Assembly (NCBI RefSeq): GCF_004104075.1
Contig: NZ_QOVK01000001.1
Span: 124,001-188,000 of the forward strand
Direction of reading: 5' to 3'
DNA length: 64,000 nucleotides
Source: Leeuwenhoekiella polynyae
Lineage (GTDB): Bacteria > Bacteroidota > Bacteroidia > Flavobacteriales > Flavobacteriaceae
Shown here: positions 28,440 through 37,294 of the stretch, in pieces
Layout: every line of letters starts with the position of its first letter
How positions within the stretch are numbered: the first letter of the stretch is position 1
Notes under the pieces: model-generated
Seen by the model: only the letters and a program-made list of their open reading frames with translations
The model's database searches: none
What the model was told of the DNA's origin: nothing
Position numbers and translations under genes: made by a program

Positions 28440-29536
28440 TTCCGTTTTTAGATATCAAAAAGCTCAACGCCCCTTATGAGGAAACTTTAAAGTCGAAGTT
28501 TTCAGAGTTCTTGAGTAATGGGAATTATATTCTTGGAGATGCCGTAGAATCCTTTGAAAACGAATTTGCCAGCTTTTGCGGTACAGCTCACTGCATCGGC
28601 ACAGGTAACGGACTTGATGCTTTGAGACTTATCTTTGAAGCCTGTAAAACACAGGGAAAACTTAAAACGGGAGATTCTGTTTTAATGGCGGCAAATTCTT
28701 ATATCGCAACGGTATTGGCTGTTATAAACGCCGGATTAAAACCTGTTTTTGTAGATATTGAAGACGCTACTTTTAATATAGATTTATACCAGTTGCCAAA
28801 GCCAGAAACTTCTGTAAAAGCTATTGTTATTACCCATTTATATGGGCTGCTGGGACCGGTAGATGAAGTTTCAGCTTATGCTAAAGACCATAATTTATTA
28901 TTCATAGAAGATGCGAGTCAGGCACATGGAGCAGCATTAAAAGGCAAAAAATCCGGGAGTTTTGGTGATGCAGCAGCATTCAGTTTTTATCCCACTAAAA
29001 ATCTTGGGGCATTAGGTGATGGGGGAGCGGTTACAACGTCAGATTCTAACTTGGCGACAATAATAAAGAGCCTGCGAAACTACGGAAGAAGAACCGCTCA
29101 TACTAATGAATATGCAGGATTTAATTCACGATTAGATGCTTTGCAGGCTCTGTTTTTAAGCGAAAAGCTGAAGCATCTCACTACCGAAAATCAAATACGA
29201 CAAAATATTGCAAAACGCTATTTAGGTCAAATCAAAAATCCCTTGGTCAAGCTTCCTTATTGGGATGATACTGACAATCACGTATTTTATCTTTTTGTTA
29301 TTCTTGTCGAAGATCGTGGTTCTTTTTTAACGTATTTGAATTCAAATGAAATTGGGTATTCATTACACTATCCTGTTCCGTCGTATCAACAACAAGCTTT
29401 AAATTCCTATGCACATTTGAGCTTCCCGGTTACCGAGCAGGTAGCCAATACCTGTGTGAGTATTCCGCTTAATCCTGCGCTCTCTGAATCAGAAATAGAT
29501 CGCATTATCACAGTTTTAAACCAGTATCATGCTTAA
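28436..29536 (+). CDS. DegT/DnrJ/EryC1/StrS aminotransferase, FdtB/QdtB-like
   Basis: 366 residues with the PLP fold of sugar aminotransferases: NGNYILGDAVESFENEFA at the N-terminus, GTGNGLDALRLIF, EDASQAHGA (PLP-ring Asp), and the Schiff-base Lys in FSFYPTKNLGALGDGGAV. Together with the FdtA-like ketoisomerase at 34170 it suggests a dTDP-3-amino-3,6-dideoxyhexose (FdtB/QdtB step). It overlaps the upstream acyltransferase by 4 bp and the flippase by 8 bp, so the three are translationally linked. Confidence 0.85.
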   Translation: MIPFLDIKKLNAPYEETLKSKFSEFLSNGNYILGDAVESFENEFASFCGTAHCIGTGNGLDALRLIFEACKTQGKLKTGDSVLMAANSYIATVLAVINAGLKPVFVDIEDATFNIDLYQLPKPETSVKAIVITHLYGLLGPVDEVSAYAKDHNLLFIEDASQAHGAALKGKKSGSFGDAAAFSFYPTKNLGALGDGGAVTTSDSNLATIIKSLRNYGRRTAHTNEYAGFNSRLDALQALFLSEKLKHLTTENQIRQNIAKRYLGQIKNPLVKLPYWDDTDNHVFYLFVILVEDRGSFLTYLNSNEIGYSLHYPVPSYQQQALNSYAHLSFPVTEQVANTCVSIPLNPALSESEIDRIITVLNQYHA

Positions 29537-30833
29537 GTTTCTGCGAAAGCTCATACAGCAGAATATCTTATTAAAAGTGAGCTCTGTAAATACGCTGCGT
29601 ATTTCAGTTCGCATTGTCTGTGGTTTAATAACCTCTAAGTTGATCGCAATTTATTTAGGCTCCTCGGGAATGGCAATTCTGGGAGACTTGCGTAATTTTT
29701 TGAACTCTGTTCAAAGTGTTGGTCAATTGGGAATAAACAATGGTGTAGTAAAATATTCCGCCGAATATAAGCAACAAAAAACAAAGCTAAATAGCCTTGT
29801 TTCGACTTCTTTAAAAATTAGCTTTTTGACTTCTGTAGTGCTAAGCTTAATACTTTTTATTGCGGCTCCAGAGCTTAATAATTTGGTTTTTACTAATGCA
29901 TTTAATTTTACCCGAATACTTCGGTTTGTGGCACTAGCTTTACCTATTTTCACTTTAAATGCATTAACTATAAGCGTTTTAAGTGGTTTGGGGGATTATA
30001 AGAAAGTTATTTACATCAATATTGCGACAAACGTTTTAGGAGTTCTGTTAGCTGCATTTTTAATTATTAGAATGCAAGTTTTTGGCGCGCTGCTGAGTTT
30101 GGTATTTAGCGCTGCGATCGCATTCCTAATAATAGCTGTTGCCTTGCGTAAAAATCGTGGGTATTTAATCACAGTCCTATCATTACCTATCAAATATTCT
30201 ATTTTAAAGAAACTAGCCTCTTATGGGGGAATGACCTTGTTTTCAGCCATCGTTTCTCCGTGGGTTTACATCAGTATCAGGCAACACATCATTGCAGTAG
30301 ATGGACTCGAAAAAGCGGGATACTGGGATGCGATGCTTCGTCTTTCTGACTACTATTTGATGTTTACCACAACTTTATTGACGCTTTATGTATTGCCTAA
30401 ACTCTCAACTATGCAGACTAGAAAAGAGTTTAAAACAGAGGTTTTTAGTTTTTATAAAACCATTTTACCACTTTTTGGACTGGGATTAATTCTCGTTTAT
30501 TTCCTGAAAATATGGATTATTAAATTGGTTTATAATGCTGATTTTTTACAGATGAACACCTTGTTCATTTGGCAACTATCGGGTGATTTCTTTAGGGTTG
30601 CAAGTCTGGTAATTGCATATCAGTTTATCGCAAAAAATAAATTCTGGGCATTTATAATTACACAAATCATTTCCTTAAGTGTTATCTATTTTAGCAGTAC
30701 ACTTCTGGTTTCAGAATATGGTTTTGTGGGAGCGTCTATGGGGCATTTAGTGAGTTATATCATTTATTTTCTAATGCTATTGGTTATATTTCGAAAGTCT
30801 TTATTGAAACCCCTAAAAGGTTCAACATCCTGA
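29529..30833 (+). CDS. Wzx-type polysaccharide flippase
   Basis: 434 residues with about 12 to 14 membrane helices of the polysaccharide transport (MOP/MATE) superfamily. Landmarks are RIVCGLITSKLIAIYLGSSG near the N-terminus and NAD-FLQMNTLFIWQLSGDFFR, the latter typical of O-antigen translocases. It should flip undecaprenyl-linked glycan units to the periplasm. Overlaps the aminotransferase gene by 8 bp. Confidence 0.85.
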   Translation: MLKFLRKLIQQNILLKVSSVNTLRISVRIVCGLITSKLIAIYLGSSGMAILGDLRNFLNSVQSVGQLGINNGVVKYSAEYKQQKTKLNSLVSTSLKISFLTSVVLSLILFIAAPELNNLVFTNAFNFTRILRFVALALPIFTLNALTISVLSGLGDYKKVIYINIATNVLGVLLAAFLIIRMQVFGALLSLVFSAAIAFLIIAVALRKNRGYLITVLSLPIKYSILKKLASYGGMTLFSAIVSPWVYISIRQHIIAVDGLEKAGYWDAMLRLSDYYLMFTTTLLTLYVLPKLSTMQTRKEFKTEVFSFYKTILPLFGLGLILVYFLKIWIIKLVYNADFLQMNTLFIWQLSGDFFRVASLVIAYQFIAKNKFWAFIITQIISLSVIYFSSTLLVSEYGFVGASMGHLVSYIIYFLMLLVIFRKSLLKPLKGSTS

Positions 30834-30895
30834 GGCTTACCTCGAAATTGAAAATATGTTTCTAACGAATGCCTTGTGGGCTTACCAAGAGGTAG

Positions 30896-31921
30896 TTGAT
30901 CTATAAAAACGTGCTAAAATCACTTGCTTCCTTACGTTTTGTTTTTGCTTTTTTGGTGTTTTTGCACCATATAAAGATTCTGGAAGATGCCATTGGTCAC
31001 GCCTTTTTTTATGCGCTGAGCGGCTTTATTCTCTCTTATGTTTATGCAGAAAGAATAAGCGCTAATAAAATCAGCTTAGGTCAGTTTTTAAAATTGCGAT
31101 TGAGCAGGTTGTACCCTTTGTATTTTCTCACTTTGCTAGTTGCAATACCACTAACTTTAGAAGTATTTGCTAAAAATACAATCGAATGGTGGACGAGCTT
31201 TTTGGCAGCTGTTTTGATGCTGCAAAGTTTTATACCTGATGCATTTTATTACTTCTCGTTAAACAGTGTAGCGTGGAGTATCTCAGACTTATTTTTCTTT
31301 TACTTATTATTTCCATTTTTGTTGAGATATGCGTTGAAACTTTCTAAAAGGTCTTTACTTCTATTTTATAGTGTTTCAGGCTTGATTATTTTAGCCTTAA
31401 TGGTTGTTATTCCAGAGTCTTTGCAACACTGGTTTTTTTACATCAATCCGTTTCTAAGAGTTTTTGATTTTGGCTTAGGAATACTGCTTTATAAATTGCT
31501 TCGGAAGGATTCTTTTCAGGTTTATAAGTCGGCTTTCACCTATTATGAACTTGCCACAATCGCTTTACTTATCTTTTTTTACAGCGCTGCAGAATTCTTT
31601 CCGAAAGTGGTTCGGTATTCTGTTTATTACTGGTTACCGATAACGCTTTTCATTGGTGTTTTTGCACAACAAAAAGGCGCTGTTTCCAGACTCTTGTATA
31701 ATAGAGTAGCTTTATTTTTAGGCGAACTCAGTTTTGGTTTTTACCTCTGGCACCAGCTTATTTTACGATATGCAAGACGCTTTATAAACCACTTTGATAT
31801 TGCTTTGTCAGATTGGCAATTCAATAGTTTGAGTTTTATATTGATTCTATTGGTTTGTGTGGTTTCGTATCAATATTTTGAGCGTCCACTGAAGCGGAAG
31901 ATTCGTCAGCTTTGGCTGTGA
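30896..31921 (+). CDS. Acyltransferase family 3 (OafA-like) membrane protein
   Basis: 341 residues with about ten membrane helices. The start is taken as TTG at 30896; GTG at 30911 is the alternative. Acyltransferase_3 features: LASLRFVFAFLVFLHHI with the conserved His near residue 24, FFYALSGFILSYVYAER, LKLRLSRLYPLYFLTLLVA, and GELSFGFYLWHQLI near the end. It probably O-acetylates the surface glycan. Its 3' end overlaps the convergent glycosyltransferase gene by 86 bp. Confidence 0.85.
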   Translation: MIYKNVLKSLASLRFVFAFLVFLHHIKILEDAIGHAFFYALSGFILSYVYAERISANKISLGQFLKLRLSRLYPLYFLTLLVAIPLTLEVFAKNTIEWWTSFLAAVLMLQSFIPDAFYYFSLNSVAWSISDLFFFYLLFPFLLRYALKLSKRSLLLFYSVSGLIILALMVVIPESLQHWFFYINPFLRVFDFGLGILLYKLLRKDSFQVYKSAFTYYELATIALLIFFYSAAEFFPKVVRYSVYYWLPITLFIGVFAQQKGAVSRLLYNRVALFLGELSFGFYLWHQLILRYARRFINHFDIALSDWQFNSLSFILILLVCVVSYQYFERPLKRKIRQLWL

Positions 31922-33041
31922 TCGAATTCCAGGCTTCCACATACTTGTTAGCTATTATTTTATAATTGTGATGCTTTTTGATAAAAAGCTGTGCAGCCAG
32001 ACCAATTTCCCGAATGCGATTGGGGTTTAAAATAAGCTTTTCCAGATCTGCAGTGATTCTTTCAGCATTAGGAATGGTATGAATCGCAACACTATTCGGT
32101 TCTAAATTATAGGTTTTACAAAATAATTTTCCGGCACCGGTAAAAACCACTTTTCCCTGCGCCATAGCTTCTAATGCATTATAACCTTGATCCAATGCAT
32201 AGGTTTGATCGAGAATGATATCAGCCTCTTTATACGTTTGTATATATTCAGCATACGGAATACTTGTAACAAAAATGACCTCAATTTGATCCTGATATTT
32301 CTGTTGAATGCTTGTTAGCGCAGCATCAAAATAATCATTCCCTTTTTTGTGATAATTGATACGGTTTACGCCGTGAAAAATTATAAGTTTTGAACTTTCT
32401 TTTTGTGGTTTTAACTGAAAATTACTCAGGTTAACAGGATTGGGTATAAGTCCGTAATAGTCTTTAACTCCTTTATAAATAGGATGGTAATCCAGATCAG
32501 AACTGATGATCAAATCTTTTTGTTGAAACACAAAATCATGATATTTTTTGTGCCTTATAGTCAGGTATTTTTTACTAAACGGAAATTCAATATCTGGATG
32601 TTGAAGAATAGGATGGTGTGGGAGTTTATCAATATTTTTGAGATAAATATAATCGTCACCGCAAGCCAATACCACCAATTTGGGAGTCAGGATTCTCAGA
32701 CGCTTTAGAATTCTTTTTTCTAAAAAATAGGGTGTTTTAAAAGGGTACTCATTGATGAGTTGAATCACATCATATTTTTTCTGATCTACAAGCCAGTCTA
32801 AACAACGATACCCAATTTCTAAAAACGCAATATCAAATCGAAAAACTTTAAATATAGCTTTTCGCAAAAAACGCATCACACTACTGTTTTCAATACGTTT
32901 TGCACTAAATATAATATCGGCAGGTAGTTTTTTAAATGCATCACCAGTACTGATAAGTGTGACCTGATGACCGGCCTCGACTAAACCAGATTTTAAGCTG
33001 TTGTGCAAATTGCTGTATTCTCCTACGAGTAGAATTCTCAT
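31836..33041 (-). CDS. Glycosyltransferase (GT-B, GT4-like)
   Basis: The start at 33041 (MRILLVGEYSNLHNSLKSGL) gives 401 residues; a longer frame to 33122 would run into the neighbouring gene and lacks family sequence. GT-B layout: N-terminal Rossmann half, then KLIIFHGVNRINYHKKGNDYF and the donor-binding QGYNALEAMAQGKVVFTG region. The last ~28 residues are encoded within the convergent acyltransferase gene. It is the only minus-strand gene within the plus-strand part of the glycan cluster. Confidence 0.8.
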   Translation of the reverse strand: MRILLVGEYSNLHNSLKSGLVEAGHQVTLISTGDAFKKLPADIIFSAKRIENSSVMRFLRKAIFKVFRFDIAFLEIGYRCLDWLVDQKKYDVIQLINEYPFKTPYFLEKRILKRLRILTPKLVVLACGDDYIYLKNIDKLPHHPILQHPDIEFPFSKKYLTIRHKKYHDFVFQQKDLIISSDLDYHPIYKGVKDYYGLIPNPVNLSNFQLKPQKESSKLIIFHGVNRINYHKKGNDYFDAALTSIQQKYQDQIEVIFVTSIPYAEYIQTYKEADIILDQTYALDQGYNALEAMAQGKVVFTGAGKLFCKTYNLEPNSVAIHTIPNAERITADLEKLILNPNRIREIGLAAQLFIKKHHNYKIIANKYVEAWNSITAKADESSASVDAQNIDTKPHKPIESI

Positions 33042-33079
33042 AAATTGCGTTACATTTAGCGTGATAAGATACATAATCT

Positions 33080-34183
33080 CTGAAATCAAAACCTCAAAAT
33101 ATCTGTATTCTCGTAGAGTCACTTGCTGGTGGCGGGGCAGAGCGATCTGCCGCCTTGCTCACGGAAATGCTTTCAGATAAAGGGTTCAACGTACATCTAG
33201 TCACAATAACAGATACTATTGGCTACGCTTTTAAAGCTCATTTGCTAAATCTGGGTTTGTATAAAAACAAACGCAACGATTTCCTGAATAAAATGAGACG
33301 CTTACAGATTGTTAAAACGTATTTGAAGGTGCAGGAGATTGATGTTGTACTGGATTTTAGAATGCGAAAGAGTGTTTTAAAAGAATTGATAGTCCAAAAA
33401 TTTTTATACCGAAAAGCGAAACCAGTTTATATGGTACGCAGCTCCAATCTGGATTATTATTTTCCTAAATCGTCCAGGTTTACCAGGAAACTATTTGAAA
33501 CAAAACCGATTTGTGTTTTGACGGAAGGCATTAAAACGAGCATTGAAGATCAGTTTAAATTGAAAAATATTACCGTAATTCCTAATGCAATTGATCTTAA
33601 GAAATATAAGGAGAATTATGCGATACCATCTCCTATTGAACGTAGGTATATTTTAGCTTCCGGACGTTTAGTGCCGGGAGTTAAACAGTTTGATAAATTG
33701 ATAGCAGCCTATGCAGAAAGTGAGTTGCCACAGGCAAATATAGACTTGCGCATTCTGGGCGTAGGAGAAACACTTGATGCGCTCAAGGCTTTAGCTAAAA
33801 AAATGGGTTTGGAAAAGCAGGTTGTTTTTGAAGGTTTTGTAAAAGATCCCGAACCTTATGTCGCAAATGCACTTTATACGGTACTGTGCAGCAAGTTTGA
33901 AGGATTTCCTCGGGTTATTTTAGAAAGTTTGGCCTGTGGAACGCCGGTTGTAGCAACAGATTGTCCCACCGGTCCTGCAGAAATCTTAGACGGTACAAAT
34001 GGAATTTTAGTCCCTCATAATGACTTTAAAGTACTGATTCTGGCGATGAATAGATTGGCTTTCAACGAAGGTTTAAGAAAGCAATTTAAGGCTTCATGCC
34101 GCTCAAGTATTTGTAAATTTGAAGCTGCTAAGATCTCAACGCGCTGGCAGCACTATTTAAACCAAGTTTATGAATTGTATTAG
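33080..34183 (+). CDS. Glycosyltransferase family 4 with apparent CTG start
   Basis: The family N-terminus (ILVESLAGGGAERSAALLTEML) is encoded upstream of any ATG, GTG or TTG that would keep it. In-frame translation reaches back to a stop at 33074, and the best start is CTG at 33080, reading (M)KSKPQNICILVES. The TTG at 33155 would delete the GGGAER acceptor-loop motif. The body is a standard GT4: ILASGRLVPGVKQFDKLI, VVFEGFVKDPEPYVANA and FEGFPRVILESLACGTPVVATD. 367 residues from CTG. Overlaps the FdtA-like gene by 14 bp. Confidence 0.85.
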   Translation: MKSKPQNICILVESLAGGGAERSAALLTEMLSDKGFNVHLVTITDTIGYAFKAHLLNLGLYKNKRNDFLNKMRRLQIVKTYLKVQEIDVVLDFRMRKSVLKELIVQKFLYRKAKPVYMVRSSNLDYYFPKSSRFTRKLFETKPICVLTEGIKTSIEDQFKLKNITVIPNAIDLKKYKENYAIPSPIERRYILASGRLVPGVKQFDKLIAAYAESELPQANIDLRILGVGETLDALKALAKKMGLEKQVVFEGFVKDPEPYVANALYTVLCSKFEGFPRVILESLACGTPVVATDCPTGPAEILDGTNGILVPHNDFKVLILAMNRLAFNEGLRKQFKASCRSSICKFEAAKISTRWQHYLNQVYELY

Positions 34184-34568
34184 GCGTATAAAACTTCCTA
34201 AAATTGAAGACCGCAGAGGTAATCTTTCGGTATTAGAGAACGATATTTTACCGTTCACTTTTAAGCGGGTTTATTATTTGTATGACGTACCCAGTGGTGC
34301 ATCTCGAGGGGGGCATGCACATAAAGAACAAAGCGAATTTTTAATTGCGCTTTCCGGTAGTTTTGATGTGCTGATCAATACGGGTTTTGAAACTCAAATT
34401 TACACGCTTAATAGACCTGATGAAGGCTTGTTGATTCCTAATGGGTATTGGCGCGAACTCGATAATTTTTCTAGTGGTGGGATTTGCCTGGTTTTGGCAA
34501 GTGATGTTTTTAAGGAAGTAGATTACGTAAGAAACCTTAATGATTTTTTAGCTTCTAAAAAGCTGTAA
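34170..34568 (+). CDS. dTDP-hexose 3,4-ketoisomerase-like cupin (FdtA/QdtA, WxcM-like)
   Basis: 132 residues, the normal length for FdtA. Signatures: KIEDRRGNLSVLEN, FKRVYYLYDVPSGASRGGHAHKE (catalytic-site histidines HAH) and LLIPNGYWRELDNFS. It converts dTDP-4-keto-6-deoxyglucose to the 3-keto isomer used by FdtB-like aminotransferases, matching the gene at 28436. Its end overlaps the convergent glycosyltransferase by 14 bp. RmlA and RmlB are not in the window. Confidence 0.88.
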   Translation: MNCIRRIKLPKIEDRRGNLSVLENDILPFTFKRVYYLYDVPSGASRGGHAHKEQSEFLIALSGSFDVLINTGFETQIYTLNRPDEGLLIPNGYWRELDNFSSGGICLVLASDVFKEVDYVRNLNDFLASKKL

Positions 34569-35484
34569 ACCGAAAGCCTCTCCGTAATAAAAATAACTTT
34601 GCTTTTCTGATTACAATCAATATTAGTCTTGGAGCATTCAATAGAAAGCGCTGTTTTTTATTGAGCACCGAAGGATCTAGTTTCTTTTTAAGTTTAGAAA
34701 ATAAATCCAATCGCCCTTCAGTTTTGTAAAAGATGCACAAGAAATACCGTTTAAACTGAATATACTTATGTAAAGATTGATGTTCAGGATTGGCCCGAAG
34801 TATTGCACCAAATTTAGGAGCCTGTAGTTCGCTTTTTTTTTGACTGCTTATTTGATTAGGTACATATGAGCGATAACGGCAAGTAATCTTAGGGTTATAA
34901 GCCAACCGGAAATTGAGATTAGCCTGTATCAAAAAATCAACATCTTCAGAATACGTAATGGGATTTTTGAAACCTTCTATAGCTAAGAAACCTACCTTAG
35001 TAAAAGCCATGCCGCTGGGGATTATTAAGGGTTGATATAAACTGGTATCAAAATAATCAGTGACAAGATGAGCTTCTTTTATTTTGAGATTGAGTCTGGG
35101 TTTTAAAAGCTTGCCAGTACTATAAAATTCTTCATAACCGGTGCCAAATAAATCAGCTTCAGGGAAAGAGTTTCTAAGTTTTATTAAAACGTCTAAATGA
35201 TCAGGGAGCCAGATATCATCTGCATCTAGCAAGGCGATAAAATCAGCTTGAGAAGCCAAAACACCGGTATTTCTTGTTTGAGATAAACCTTGATTCTCCT
35301 GATCGATGATGCGAATACGGACATCTGAAAAACCGTGTAAAATCTCCAGACTATTATCTGTAGAGCCATCGTTGATAAGGATCAATTCAAAATCTGTAAA
35401 ACGCTGTGCCAATACAGATTGAATAGTTTCTTGCAAATAGGCAGCTTTATTAAATACCGGGATAACGACACTGATCTCAGGCAT
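34555..35484 (-). CDS. Glycosyltransferase family 2
   Basis: 309 residues with a GT-A fold: EISVVIPVFNKAAYLQETIQSV, ELILINDGSTDNSLEIL, the DxD-type metal site in ALLDADDIW and the acceptor-side PITYSEDVDFLIQ. Starts inside the last codons of the preceding GT2 gene (8-bp overlap), so the two are coupled downstream of ftsE. Confidence 0.9.
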   Translation of the reverse strand: MPEISVVIPVFNKAAYLQETIQSVLAQRFTDFELILINDGSTDNSLEILHGFSDVRIRIIDQENQGLSQTRNTGVLASQADFIALLDADDIWLPDHLDVLIKLRNSFPEADLFGTGYEEFYSTGKLLKPRLNLKIKEAHLVTDYFDTSLYQPLIIPSGMAFTKVGFLAIEGFKNPITYSEDVDFLIQANLNFRLAYNPKITCRYRSYVPNQISSQKKSELQAPKFGAILRANPEHQSLHKYIQFKRYFLCIFYKTEGRLDLFSKLKKKLDPSVLNKKQRFLLNAPRLILIVIRKAKLFLLRRGFRFTAF

Positions 35485-36364
35485 CCTGCTTCAATTTTAT
35501 ATAAAAATAGAGGCGGTATAGATCAAATAAGCGCAGATAGGGTTTAGTACCACAAAGGTTTTTGATGATTTGGGATTCCTGTTTTTTTATAAGCTTTATA
35601 AACTGTTTTTGGGTCCTTGTTTTTTTTAAGAACAAAGCAACACGCTGCAGCGGCCGGAAATCTTCCGGGAGTTTTTGGGCTTTTTCAAGATTGACCATGG
35701 TTTGCAATCCTTCTTGTGTTTTTACCAGGTATTGCGCATTAGTTTCCAGACCTAAATGTAGCGTAGGATTGTCAATATGTAAAACCGAAACCTTCTGTTT
35801 TTGAAGTAAGTAGGAAAAGTAAATATCCAGTCCGTAGGCGTTTTCTTCAGCGGGATTGCAAGCTAGAAAAACCGATTTTTCAATCAATATATGCTGACTG
35901 ATCAAAGATAAGTAGGGTTTTTTATTGCGTTTTGTAGCAGGTTTTGCTTCTCTGCTTTTTCCGTAGTAATAGCGTAGAAGTTTGGTGTCATCACTCGGTT
36001 TCTCGGCATAAGCCACTCCTCCAAAAACAACCGAAGCTTTACCCAAATGTTCAAGCATAATTCGCAGAAAGTTTTCGCGTAACGGCATCACATCAGCATC
36101 AAAAAACAGCAAATGCTCATATTTTGAATGCTCTGCTAAAAACTGTCGAGTAGCTGTACGCCCTTTATTTATAGTAAATGTATCGTAGTAACAGTTTTGA
36201 TATTTAGTCAGTTTTTCATTTTCGGCTTTTAAATTTTCGTCAGTTGAAGCATCATCAGCTATTCTGATTTCATAATCAATATCCACAAGTTTGATCATCT
36301 CGAGAATTCGAGAAACCAGTTCGGTTACCGAAGTGTTATAAACGGGTATGAGGATGGAAAGCAT
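35477..36364 (-). CDS. Glycosyltransferase family 2 (second)
   Basis: 295 residues. N-terminus MLSILIPVYNTSVTELVSRIL, IRIADDASTDE, and FFDADVMPLRENFL as the metal-binding DxD-type site. The C-terminal third is Lys/Arg-rich and amphipathic, probably a membrane-association segment. Lies 14 bp downstream of ftsE and overlaps the next GT2. Confidence 0.88.
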   Translation of the reverse strand: MLSILIPVYNTSVTELVSRILEMIKLVDIDYEIRIADDASTDENLKAENEKLTKYQNCYYDTFTINKGRTATRQFLAEHSKYEHLLFFDADVMPLRENFLRIMLEHLGKASVVFGGVAYAEKPSDDTKLLRYYYGKSREAKPATKRNKKPYLSLISQHILIEKSVFLACNPAEENAYGLDIYFSYLLQKQKVSVLHIDNPTLHLGLETNAQYLVKTQEGLQTMVNLEKAQKLPEDFRPLQRVALFLKKTRTQKQFIKLIKKQESQIIKNLCGTKPYLRLFDLYRLYFYIKLKQDA

Positions 36365-36378
36365 ATCCCCGAAGATAC

Positions 36379-37062
36379 TTAAATCGTCTTTTGTACAACT
36401 TCAAAAATCTTATTTCCGTCGCATTTAAGAGTTTTTGAAGGGTATTTGAGTAACAACGCATAATCATGTGTAGCCATAAGAATGGTGTTTCCGTTCTTGT
36501 TGATTTCTTGCAAGACGCCCATAACTTCAACCGAAGTTTGTGGATCCAGATTACCGGTTGGTTCATCGGCAAGAATCAATTCGGGGTCGTTAAGCAGCGC
36601 ACGGGCAATCGCCACACGTTGCTGTTCACCTCCTGAGAGTTGGTAAGGGTATTTAAACCCTTTGGTTTTCATCCCTACTTTATCCAGTACTTCGTCAATC
36701 TTAGAATCCATTTCACTTTGATTCTTCCAGCCGGTAGCTTTAAGAACAAACTTGAGATTCTCTTTTACCGTACGGTCATTCAGCAGTTTAAAATCCTGAA
36801 AAACGACGCCCAGTTTCCGTCTTAAAAAAGGTATTTGTTTCTCTTTAAGTGTTGTCAAGTCATAATCTACAATGGTTCCTTGTCCTTGTTGTAGCGGTAA
36901 ATCGCCGTAAAGCGTTTTCATAAAACTACTTTTTCCACTTCCGGTTTTACCGATGAGGTAAACAAACTCACCTTTATTGATGCTGAGGCTTACATCAGAA
37001 AGAATAAGGCTTTCGCGTTGAAAAATAGAAGCATTTTGAAGTTGCAATACCGGTGTAGACAT
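36379..37062 (-). CDS. ftsE: Cell-division ATP-binding protein FtsE
   Basis: 227 residues. ABC ATPase with Walker [11 protein letters not shown]-loop VFQDFKLL, signature [16 protein letters not shown], Walker [14 protein letters not shown] and the switch His in ATHDY. The FtsE-specific [21 protein letters not shown] segment distinguishes it from LolD. The partner ftsX is not adjacent. It drives periplasmic peptidoglycan hydrolase activation at the septum. Co-transcribed with two glycosyltransferases. Confidence 0.92.
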   Translation of the reverse strand: MSTPVLQLQNASIFQRESLILSDVSLSINKGEFVYLIGKTGSGKSSFMKTLYGDLPLQQGQGTIVDYDLTTLKEKQIPFLRRKLGVVFQDFKLLNDRTVKENLKFVLKATGWKNQSEMDSKIDEVLDKVGMKTKGFKYPYQLSGGEQQRVAIARALLNDPELILADEPTGNLDPQTSVEVMGVLQEINKNGNTILMATHDYALLLKYPSKTLKCDGNKIFEVVQKTI

Positions 37063-37294
37063 AGAAAACGACTAAGAGTTGATAGGTTTATCTAACGTCA
37101 AAAATACAATAAGTATTTCATTTGAAGTGCTTCTCTAAGCTGTTGAAAACTCGTTTAAAATAAGCATCAAGAACTTATTTATAAGAAGGCCTATCTAGAT
37201 ATAATTATCCTAGTTTTGTAACGTTATTAACAGTAGTTGCTTTTAGAATTTGAGGTTTTAAAAAGTACTGCTTTTGCAACTTAACACGATATTT

